64,000 bases of DNA, from positions 5,799 to 69,798 of the forward strand of contig CAYLLT010000017.1 in the NCBI GenBank assembly GCA_964384465.1, in the 5' to 3' direction. The DNA is from CAYLLT01 sp964384465. Lineage in GTDB: Bacteria; Planctomycetota; Phycisphaerae; UBA1845; PWPN01. The translations under genes were made by a program, and so were the position numbers. The notes below the pieces were generated by a model. The model saw only the letters and a list, made by a program, of their open reading frames with translations. It did no database searches and was not told the origin of the DNA. Each line of letters starts with the position of its first letter. The first letter of the stretch is position 1. Positions 9,342-17,500 of the stretch are shown here, piece by piece.

Positions 9342-9401
9342 TCCGAACCCACCACGCAAGTGGTGGGCCCGGCCCCTCACTTGCGTGAGGGGTTCGGATC
9401 A
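9339..9401. repeat. Double-hairpin repeat filling the ftsK-tssC gap
   Basis: The outer inverted repeat TGATCCGAACC / GGTTCGGATCA encloses hairpins CCCACCAC-gcaa-GTGGTGGG and CCCCTCAC-ttgc-GTGAGGGG, whose loops are complementary. Its two ends supply the TGA stops of the convergent ftsK and tssC genes, so it is the whole intergenic region. A second copy is at 19373-19432. It may act as a bidirectional terminator (inference). Confidence 0.85.
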
Positions 9402-10877
9402 TGTCGGCGGCGGGTCGAACTGGCCGACCATCGATAGCTCGATCTCAACACCTTTCAACTTGAAGTGCGGGATCATCTGGATCTCGGACTTGAACATGCC
9501 GGGCTTGCCGGGCACCGGTTGGGCCGTGACCTGGATCTCCTTCAGCGGATACTTGCAGGCCAGCTCGTCATCCAGCGTGCCCTGGCGGCAATACTGCTTC
9601 AGCCAGTCGTTGATCTCCTTGGTCATCTTCTCGGCGTCCATCACGCGGCCCATGTTCTCCCGCCAGATGACCTTGAGATAGTGGGCGATGCGGCAGGAGA
9701 GCATCAGGTACGGCAGGGACATGCCCAGGCGGGAGCGGGTTTCGTCCTCTTTGCCCTGGGCGGTGTCGGGGAACTTGGCCACCCGCTTGCACGACGGGGC
9801 ATCGAAGAACGCCGCGTTGTCGCTGCCCTTCCGCATGACCAGTGGGATGAAGCCAAAATTGCACAGGTCCACGTCCATGTCTTCGGAGATCAGCGTCTCA
9901 GTCGGAATCTTGACCTGCGTCTGGCCGGTGGCCTCGTACATGTGCAGCGGGATGTTCTCGACGGCGCCGCCGCTGTTGGGCCCGACGACGTGGCTGTACC
10001 AGCCGAACTTCGCGAAGCTGTCGGTCATGCGGCCCGCGAGGGCGAACGCCGCGTTGCCCCACATGTACCGATCGTGCGTCTCGATCCGCACGTCTTCCTC
10101 GAACTGGAAGTCTTTGACGTCCTGGTCCTCGATGGTGTAGGGCTTGCGGAGCAGGAAGCGCGGCATGGCCAGGCCGACATAGCGGGAATCGTCCGATTCG
10201 CGGAACGAGTTCCACTTGGTGTACATGGGCTGCTCGAAGATCTCATACATCTCGGCCATGCGCGGCAGGCCGGTGAATGACTCCTCTTTCTTGCCCAGCA
10301 TCTTCGGGTTAACGCCAGCGATGTACGGGCACTTGGCCACCGCGGACACGCGGGCGATTTCGCTGAGGAGCTGGACCTCCGGCGTGCGGTAGTCGAACTC
10401 GTAGTTGGCCACCATCATGCCGTAGGGCTTGCCGCCGAAGGTGTTGTACTGATCGCGGTAGACCGTGCGGAACAGGCCGGATTTCTGCCAGTCCTTGCAG
10501 TCCTCGAAGTCCTCCAATAAGCTCTCTTTAGTGGTATTTAAGACCTCGACGCGGATGTTGGCGCGGAACTCGGTGTTGTCCACCAGGTACCACAGGCTCC
10601 GCCACGCCGACTCGAGCTTCTGGAACTCCTTGTCGTGCAGGACCTCGTTGACCTGCGCGCTGATCTGCTGGTCGATCTCGCTGATGAAGTCATCGACGAT
10701 CTGCTTGTTGATGGCGACCTTGTTCAGGTCGGCCCCCGACAGGCGCTTGGTCACTTCGACCACCGCCCGCTGGTAAACAGACCGATATTCGCTTTCGAGG
10801 TCCAGGCTGTCGAGCAGGGCATCCACCGCGGTGGTGGTGGTGGCCTGTCCCTGGCGTGCTTGCGGTTGTTCCGCCAT
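9399..10877 (-). CDS. tssC: T6SS sheath large subunit
   Basis: A 492-residue TssC/VipB protein, the larger subunit of the contractile sheath that polymerises with TssB around the Hcp tube. Family signatures include FQKLESAWRSLWYLVDNTEF near residue 90 and the C-terminal IQMIPHFKLKGVEIELSMVG. The length is standard. ATG at 10877 follows GGAG with 6-base spacing; an ATG four codons earlier lacks a usable ribosome site. It is the last gene of the minus-strand operon, and its TGA lies inside the repeat shared with ftsK. Confidence 0.95.
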   Translation of the reverse strand: MAEQPQARQGQATTTTAVDALLDSLDLESEYRSVYQRAVVEVTKRLSGADLNKVAINKQIVDDFISEIDQQISAQVNEVLHDKEFQKLESAWRSLWYLVDNTEFRANIRVEVLNTTKESLLEDFEDCKDWQKSGLFRTVYRDQYNTFGGKPYGMMVANYEFDYRTPEVQLLSEIARVSAVAKCPYIAGVNPKMLGKKEESFTGLPRMAEMYEIFEQPMYTKWNSFRESDDSRYVGLAMPRFLLRKPYTIEDQDVKDFQFEEDVRIETHDRYMWGNAAFALAGRMTDSFAKFGWYSHVVGPNSGGAVENIPLHMYEATGQTQVKIPTETLISEDMDVDLCNFGFIPLVMRKGSDNAAFFDAPSCKRVAKFPDTAQGKEDETRSRLGMSLPYLMLSCRIAHYLKVIWRENMGRVMDAEKMTKEINDWLKQYCRQGTLDDELACKYPLKEIQVTAQPVPGKPGMFKSEIQMIPHFKLKGVEIELSMVGQFDPPPT

Positions 10878-10940
10878 GATATTCTCCATTCCTTGAGCTG
10901 GTTTCTGCTACTTCTATGTCTGGTTCCCACTCCCGACGTT

Positions 10941-10984
10941 CAGCCCCGCCGCTTGCGACGGGGTCGGTGCCGCATGCGGCACCG
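10941..10984. promoter_or_regulatory. Paired hairpins between tssB and tssC
   Basis: CCCCGCCG / CGACGGGG (one mismatch, loop about CTTG) is followed by the perfect 18-base palindrome GGTGCCGCATGCGGCACC at 10966-10983. They lie in the 132-base tssB-tssC spacer. They could be a further REPIN-like repeat or an element setting the TssB:TssC ratio; only the palindromy is directly visible. Confidence 0.55.
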
Positions 10985-11009
10985 CTAAAACGAAATCGTT
11001 CCGATAGAA

Positions 11010-11558
11010 TTATCCCGCCGGTGGCGGCGCCTCGGCCGGAGGCGGTTCCGCGGCAGGCGGTGGAGCCGCCGCCGGGGCGGGCTTGCTCTCCGCCGTCGTG
11101 ATCATCGCCAAAATCTGCTCGCGGATTTTCGGGTCCTTGATCGCTCCCAGGATCTGCTGCTGGGCGGCCTTGTCGCCCATCTTCGGCCGCAGGGCCTTGA
11201 GCGCCTCGCGCGCCTCCAGCAGGTTGCGCAGGGCGGGAACCTGCCGGGCGATCGATTCCGGGCGGAAATCCTTGAGCGTTCCAAACTTCAGGGAGATCGA
11301 CATGTCGCCCTGCCCGCTGATGCGGTCCGGCACCGACTGATCGAGCGACAGATTGAAGCTCTGCATCACCGCGTCGAAGTTCGACTTGTTGATGTCGATC
11401 GGCTGGCGCTGCTCGATCGGCCGCTTGTCGGCCTTGCTGGTGTAATCGCCCATCACCAGAATGCGGAACGGCAGCTCCGGCTCGGCTTTGCCCCGCAGGC
11501 GATCCGAAATCATGATATTCACCCGCGACTCGCGGGCTTTGGACGGTCCTTTAGCCAT
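11010..11558 (-). CDS. tssB: T6SS sheath small subunit
   Basis: A 182-residue TssB/VipA protein that pairs with TssC in the contractile sheath. PFRILVMGDYT, RQPIDINKSNFDAVM and MSISLKFGTLKDFRPESIA are characteristic. The C-terminus ends in a Pro/Ala-rich tail (APPPAAEPPPAEAPPPAG), an unusual addition to the normal 160-170 residue subunit. The start is supported by AAGGAG seven bases upstream. It lies in the minus-strand operon between tssA and tssC. Confidence 0.95.
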   Translation of the reverse strand: MAKGPSKARESRVNIMISDRLRGKAEPELPFRILVMGDYTSKADKRPIEQRQPIDINKSNFDAVMQSFNLSLDQSVPDRISGQGDMSISLKFGTLKDFRPESIARQVPALRNLLEAREALKALRPKMGDKAAQQQILGAIKDPKIREQILAMITTAESKPAPAAAPPPAAEPPPAEAPPPAG

Positions 11559-11589
11559 CAGTCGGCTCCTTTTGTTCTGGTATACCTTG

Positions 11590-11661
11590 CCGAGCCGCGA
11601 CCGTGAGGGAGCGGTGGTGCGTCATTTCGCAGAAGACCGCTTCCTGACGGGCGCGGCTCGG
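11590..11661. repeat. Long imperfect palindrome upstream of tssB
   Basis: Outer arms CCGAGCCGCG / CGCGGCTCGG (11590-11599, 11652-11661) and inner arms CCGTGAGGGAGCGGT / ACCGCTTCCTGACGG form a nearly continuous 72-base inverted repeat. A single copy occurs in this window, in the 123-base tssA-tssB spacer. Confidence 0.7.
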
Positions 11662-11681
11662 ATGGCATTGCTTACTCCTAC

Positions 11682-13232
11682 CTAATTAGCCGGCGGCTCG
11701 GCGGCCAGCGCGGCCAACGGATCCAGTTGACACAACCAGGCGAACGATTCACGGACACCCTGTAGCGCCTCGAGCGGCGGCTGCTTGTCCATCGCGGTCA
11801 GCGTCTTGCGGCAGCGGTACAGGGCCTGGGCCACCTCGACCGCCAGCGTCGGTTCCCATTCGCCGATGTGGAAGCGGCGAATCTCCTGCTGGCACTCCTC
11901 CAGCAGCGGCGCCGCCAGTTGCAGCCGCTGAGCGTCGAGGCAGAGCTGAGCGAGCCGAAACCGCCACAGGAACCGGTCGCGCTGCTGCGTGCAGGTGGAC
12001 AGGCCGTCCTGAAGCTCTTTCAAGGCTTCCTTCAGTTGGCCCGCGCCGGCAAGCTTGCGGGCCTTGTCGGCCGCTTCGGCCAGCCGGCCATTGCTCATGC
12101 TCTTGCCGCCCCCGCCGCTTTGAGCGGGCGCGACTTCCGATTCGATCCACATGCGCGTCTGACCGTTGCACAGCGGCGCGCCGCCGCGGAATTTCAAATC
12201 GTACAGCCCCGGCCCCAGCCGGCTCACCAGCGCCGCCGTCACGCCCATCACCGCCTGGCGGGCTTTGTCGTAAGTCGGCCCCAAGCCGGTCATGGCCGCG
12301 CAGGCGTACCGCTGAAGATCGAGCCACAGCGGGTCGTTCGCGCGAAACGCCGCTTCGGCATTTTTGAGCAGGTGCTCCCACAGGCTGTTGTTGAATTGAT
12401 GCGTCAACGCCTCGACGGTGGAACTTTCCGGAGGAGGAATCTGGTTTCGGCCCTCATCCGAGGCGGGCAGAGAAATCTTGGACCATTTGAGGATGCGGGC
12501 GATGGCATAGGGTATCGGATCCGTCGGATCGGCTTTGCGCAGGAAGGTCCCCGCCGCCAGGATCGCATTCATCGCCCCGCTCGCGTCCGCGACGGCTTCG
12601 CCCACGAATCCCGGCGCGCCTCCGCCGCCGGCCGGTGCTGAGCCTGCTGCCGCGGCGTCCGCGCCGGACTTGGGCCGGCGCAACGCCAGCTCCTTTAGCC
12701 CGCGGACGAATTTCGTGAAATCCGGCGGATCGTCCGGCATCTTCGCCAACAGTGCCGCACGCAATTCCTCCGTCCGCGCGACGCACAGATCGATCGCGTC
12801 GAAATCGTTGGACTTCGGCGGGTTCTCGCTGAACCATTTACCGTCGGTGAAGCGGTCGGCCAGGGATTCGACGCGCGACTTGCGCCGCCGCGGGCGATCG
12901 GGAAACATGCCGTCCCAGAAGTTCGTCACCATCTGGGTCAGCAGACCCAACGACGCCGCCAGGCCGGCGTATGAATGGCGCTTGAACAGCGCGAAACCCA
13001 GCACCGAAGCGATCTCAATGTCCTTGGATTTGTTGCGGAGGATGTTCTGACCGTTCTCGCCCATCTGATACCAGTCGGGCTCGGCGGCGGCCTCGATGCG
13101 GTCCATCTTGCCCAGCTCGCTCAGGACGAAGAGGTACTCCTCGTCCTCGGCGACATCCTGGCCGCAGGGAGCCGGACCGGGGATCGGGCTTTTGCCCAGG
13201 TCGAGGATCGGGTTCTCGTCAAGACTGGCCAC
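11682..13232 (-). CDS. tssA: T6SS baseplate/cap protein TssA
   Basis: A 516-residue TssA with the N-terminal ImpA domain (SPIPGPAPCGQDV near residue 14, then an alpha-helical region) and a C-terminal VasJ-type helical domain. TssA helps assemble the baseplate and coordinates tube and sheath growth. A Gly/Ala linker lies near residues 195-220. GTG at 13232 follows AGGGGG with 5-base spacing. An ATG at 13289 would add 19 residues (QSAIGNPKFAIL) encoded by the AATCCGC-type repeat and was rejected, though it remains possible. Confidence 0.88.
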   Translation of the reverse strand: MASLDENPILDLGKSPIPGPAPCGQDVAEDEEYLFVLSELGKMDRIEAAAEPDWYQMGENGQNILRNKSKDIEIASVLGFALFKRHSYAGLAASLGLLTQMVTNFWDGMFPDRPRRRKSRVESLADRFTDGKWFSENPPKSNDFDAIDLCVARTEELRAALLAKMPDDPPDFTKFVRGLKELALRRPKSGADAAAAGSAPAGGGGAPGFVGEAVADASGAMNAILAAGTFLRKADPTDPIPYAIARILKWSKISLPASDEGRNQIPPPESSTVEALTHQFNNSLWEHLLKNAEAAFRANDPLWLDLQRYACAAMTGLGPTYDKARQAVMGVTAALVSRLGPGLYDLKFRGGAPLCNGQTRMWIESEVAPAQSGGGGKSMSNGRLAEAADKARKLAGAGQLKEALKELQDGLSTCTQQRDRFLWRFRLAQLCLDAQRLQLAAPLLEECQQEIRRFHIGEWEPTLAVEVAQALYRCRKTLTAMDKQPPLEALQGVRESFAWLCQLDPLAALAAEPPAN

Positions 13233-13247
13233 AGCGGCCCCCTGAAG

Positions 13248-13336
13248 AATTGCGAATTTCGGATTGCCGATTGCGGATTGAAGAAGCACACTGGGCGCAT
13301 TTGCAATTCACAATCCGCAATTCGCAATCCGCAATC
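13248..13336. repeat. Inverted pair of AATCCGC/AATTCGC arrays
   Basis: ATTGCGGATTG-type iterations (13248-13280) face CAATCCGCAATTCGC-type iterations (13301-13336) around a 20-base spacer, giving a long hairpin. It lies between tagF and tssA and touches the start region of tssA. Confidence 0.8.
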
Positions 13337-13431
13337 ATCGCCTCAGAGTCTCCGTGGTGAGCAATTCGCCCTAAAACAAGCCCTTTTCGGAGGTTACTGA
13401 TTACTCCAAGTTATCGCCCCCGGAGTCAAAG

Positions 13432-14451
13432 TCAAGTCGCCCGCACTGCCTGTTCGGCAAATTCTGCCCAGTTCGTGAGCCTTATCGGGGGGCTGTTGCC
13501 GCCCTCTCCGGGGGCCGCCCCGTCGTCGGACTCGCTCGGCTTGACCGTGGACAGATCGTCCACATAAGCCAGACTGCGGGCCAGCGGCGTGAGCAGCAGA
13601 AAATCTTCGCTCACCACTTCGCGGGCGATCACCACGAGCCGCTGATACTCGCCGGCCGGCTCGCCGGTCAACACCAGCGATAGCGCCCGGCGTTTCAGAT
13701 CCATTCGCGACTCCAGCCAGCGCAACCAGCCGGCAACCTGCAACTCAACCCCGTGCCCTGACGACAGCGGAAAGCTGAACGTCGGCTCGAACGGTTCGGA
13801 TTCCAGCTTGGCCACATTGTCGCCCCAGCGCGCCGCCAGACCCAGCCATGTTCCCAGATCATCCACGGCCATACCGTTCTTCGCGCCGGCGAACCAATCG
13901 GCCAGCGGCAGCGCTTGGGCTTTGCTGCTCCAGGAATCGTCTCCGCCGCGGCGATCGATCCCGTCCAGGTCGATCTCGCGTTCGCCGAAGACCGTGTCGA
14001 AACGCCCGGGGGCATTAAAGAATCGGATCACTTCCCGCTTGAGCGCCATGAGGTCCTGAACCACGCGCAGCGCTCCGGCGGACCGATCGCTGGTCGGGCC
14101 CGGCCACTCCGCTGTGGGAAAGCCCGCGTAAAAACAGATCGGAAACGGCCGGCCGCGCATGTCCCCGCCGTAATCCTGAATCGACGCGAACACCGTCATG
14201 CCGGATTTGGGCAGCCGGATGATGCAACCGCTCATCGGGAGCTTTTTCTTCGGGGCATTGGTGCTCCGCGCGCGGTTGTCGAAAATCTCGTAGCCTTTGA
14301 TGATCCAGTCGTTGAACTCGACCACCCACTCTTCGTCGGTCTTGGAGCTGTAGTAATCGGCGTAGGTCGGCAGCTTGCCGAACCAGCGGATGCGCGGGTC
14401 CGGCTTGGCCTTCGGCGCTTTCGATCGGAATAGTCCTGCCCAACCGCTCAT
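13432..14451 (-). CDS. tagF: T6SS accessory protein TagF
   Basis: A 339-residue protein with the TagF/ImpM N-terminal domain (RWFGKLPTYADYY near residue 22, then SGCIIRLPKSGMT and GRPFPICFYAGFP). In Pseudomonas, TagF acts as a post-translational brake on T6SS assembly by sequestering Fha; the role here is inferred from family only, and no Fha gene is in the window. The C-terminal 150 residues resemble nothing I recognise. It lies between tssM and tssA with repeats on both sides. Confidence 0.85.
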   Translation of the reverse strand: MSGWAGLFRSKAPKAKPDPRIRWFGKLPTYADYYSSKTDEEWVVEFNDWIIKGYEIFDNRARSTNAPKKKLPMSGCIIRLPKSGMTVFASIQDYGGDMRGRPFPICFYAGFPTAEWPGPTSDRSAGALRVVQDLMALKREVIRFFNAPGRFDTVFGEREIDLDGIDRRGGDDSWSSKAQALPLADWFAGAKNGMAVDDLGTWLGLAARWGDNVAKLESEPFEPTFSFPLSSGHGVELQVAGWLRWLESRMDLKRRALSLVLTGEPAGEYQRLVVIAREVVSEDFLLLTPLARSLAYVDDLSTVKPSESDDGAAPGEGGNSPPIRLTNWAEFAEQAVRAT

Positions 14452-14460
14452 TCGTCACCA

Positions 14461-14540
14461 TTGCGGATTGTGAATTGCGGATTGCGGAATGAACCGCATA
14501 CTTTTTCAATCCGCAATTCGCAATCCGAAATCCGCAATCC
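14461..14540. repeat. Inverted pair of AATCCGC-type arrays
   Basis: TTGCGGATTGTGAATTGCGG iterations face CAATCCGCAATTCGC iterations around the spacer GAACCGCATACTTTTTC. It fills nearly the whole tssM-tagF gap. Confidence 0.8.
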
Positions 14541-14542
14541 CA

Positions 14543-17500
14543 TCACCCACTGCCGGTAGTGGTGGCCGGCTTCTCAAACGGCAGAATCGGTTTCGGCAGC
14601 GGCCGCGCCAGCTTGAAGATGAAGCGCTCGCCCACCAGCTTCTTGCCGTCCTTGGGGACCATGTCGCCGCGCCCCGCCTTGCGGAACTGCTCCTCCAGAT
14701 TGATCACGTGCACCGTCGTCCAGTTGCCCTGCCCGTCGGAAGAGGCATAGCGATGCAGGTACGCCGGGAACGCCAGCGGGGTCACTTTGCCCAGCACGAG
14801 CTTTTCGATCACCGGGAATGGCGCCGACGCGCCTTCGGCCGTGATGCCGTCGATCAACTCCATGGAGAAAGCAGCCGTGTTCGGCGGCGCCGTCCACTTC
14901 CAGTGCGCGGGGATGGCGTGTGATTCGCCTTTCTCGGTGGTCTTCAGCAGAATCGCCTCAACCTTGCCGCCGGGCGTCGTGGCAACATCAATGGACAGGC
15001 CGAGCGAGAGGCCGACTTTCTTGTAATACTTCTGAGCGGTGTCATCGATGGCCACGTTGCCGCGCGGGCCGACCAGCGGATCGGAGTTCCAGACCTCCAC
15101 GCGCAGATCGGACGGTTGACCGTTCGGGTCCAGCCCCATGAATTCGCGCCAGCTCTTGCACGCCTGATAGAACTCGCGCCGCCGCCGCTGAAGGGCATCG
15201 TCGCTGCGCAGGCCGGCCTCCAGCGGCGCGAAGGTGCGCTCCGCCTTTTCGACCGCGCGCAGGAACTTGCTGAACTGCTCGAAATCGACCGTCTCCAGTG
15301 CGTCCAGCCCCGGCCCGCCGGTCAGATACGGCCAGCCGTCGAAGAACGCCTTCCCGCGGAACGAGGCGTCCTGAATCGCAAACAGCCGTTGGCTCAGCTC
15401 GGCGCTGAGCACGTCCTGCGCGTTCTTCTCGAATTGAACGAGCTGCCCGGTCAACTTCTCGTCGGTCAGCCGTGCATCTTCTCGAAGCTTGTCGATCGCC
15501 CCCCACGGAATCGGCGGAAGCGTGACCTCCGCGGCGCCGGGGCTGAAATCGGTCGGCAGCTCCGCGTTCTTGCCGATGGCAGTGTAAACGCCGATGAACT
15601 TCTGCTCGAACAGTTCGGCAAGCTGCGTCCAGGGCTGCTTCGTCTTATCGAGCAGGTCGCCGGGCACCTGGCCCACGGCCGCGAAGGACCCGTTGCCCCA
15701 TGACTCGCGCAGGGCGCCGCTGACGGCGAGCGCGACCTGCTTCATCTCGTTGAGGGCGCTGCCTTCCCAGTAGCCGTGCTGCACATCATAGGGCGCCCAG
15801 CGGGTAACGCGAAGCACCTCTTCCAGCGCATTGCGCAGTTGTGCCGCGACGTTGCGAGCATCGACGCCAGTGGCCGCGCCCGCCCGGGTGAACTGCGCCG
15901 CGAACGGTTGCCAGCCCTGATTCCACTTGGCGAGCTTATCGACGTCGGTCAGCGCATAGGCCTTGTAGGCGTTCTTCCAGGCGTCAACATACGTCTTCGA
16001 ATACGTGGTCCACCTTTCCTTGATCTGCTCGATGCAGCGCGTGTTGTGCGGAACGGCCTCGCCGGCGGCCTGGAAGTAGTAGTCCGGCGTGAAATCGCGC
16101 AGGAGATCGAGAAGCTGGAAGCACTCGATCGCCCGGCCGGCCAGGAATTCCTGCGTGGTCACCCTGGGGATCACGCCGCTCGCGCCGGCCACGGTGGGCA
16201 TCACGACCGGCTGCACCACGGTTGGCGCTGCCGTGTCGCCAAAGGGCGAGGCGGCCGTACGGCGGCGGCGGGTCGGCTTCTCGGGTTTGACTTCGCGCGT
16301 CGTGATCGCATACTTGATTGGCTCGGCTTCGCGCGCCGGCGGCGGCGCTATGCTGTACGTCGACTTGGCCAGCTCGCGGTACGTACTTTCCAGCTCGCCG
16401 AAGCCCCACGGGCCGGCCTGGGCCAGCCGCCTGTCGATGCGCGTGAGCAGGGCGGTCGCCTCGCCGCGCTTGATCAGCTCCCCATATTTCTCGTACAACG
16501 CCTGGAGTTTCGGCGGCTCCCACGCGGCCGCGAGCTTCGAGAAGTCCAGCGTCGCCGGCTGACTTTCGGCCTCTTCCTCGGCGAAGCGATCGGTGAGTTC
16601 GCGAATCCAGACGGCGGGCGTCTCCTCGCGCGAACCGGGTGCGCCGGCCGCGGAGCCGGCCAGCTTCTCGTTCACCCGCGCCAGGAATTCCCTGACCGTC
16701 ACCGCGTTGGGCGTGAACTGGAGCTTGTCGTCGTCGGCGGCCGTTTCGGGGACTTTGGATACGTTGAAGATGTGGCCGAAGCGCACGTCCACCTCGGTCA
16801 CGCGCTGGGGCAGGTCATCACCGAAGAAGCCCTCGTAATAATCCTTGTCCGCAAGGCCGTTCTTGAGCAGGCTTTCGCACAGCACCCGATCGAGGCCGCG
16901 CACGATCGTCGGCGCATCGCCCGTGGTCAGCGTCTTGATCGAATGCGCAACGGCATCATCGGCCGGTTTCTTCCCGCCCAACTCGTATGACTTTCCAAGT
17001 TTGTCTGCGTAGCTCGTCCACAATTCGCGCTGTTTCTTGAGCGCTTCGCGCAGCGCGGTGATCCGCACCCAGCGGCCGGTCTTCTGCGCCTTCCAGTTGC
17101 ACCCGTCCCACGCGCCCGAAAAGCCCGTGTATTCCTTCTGGAACGTGCCACGGAACGCGTCCAGCTCCTGCTCGGTGGTGATCGTCGCCTGCGACGCCGC
17201 GAGCATCGCCGCGTACGACTTCATCATCGTCGAGCACTGCTCGTGCAGGCGCGACCACTCGCGGATGATGATGTCGGGATGTGTGGGGGAAAGCGTGGCG
17301 AACACGCCCATGTAATTGTGCACCGTTTCGATCGCCTTCTGGATCGTGTCGGGCGGATTGACGCCGCTCTCCGCCAGAATCTTCGCCGGGTTCTTCCAGC
17401 CCTCGCCGGAGCGGATGGTCTCGAAATAGCTGGCCGCCTGCTTGTCGAAACCGTCGCGGCGGATCACTGAATCCGTGTTCGGACCGGACTTGACGATCCG

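Noticed and set aside
13233..13289. Longer TssA start at ATG 13289
   Set aside because: The added residues are encoded by the AATCCGC-type repeat, and GTG 13232 has an AGGGGG ribosome site; kept only as a possibility.
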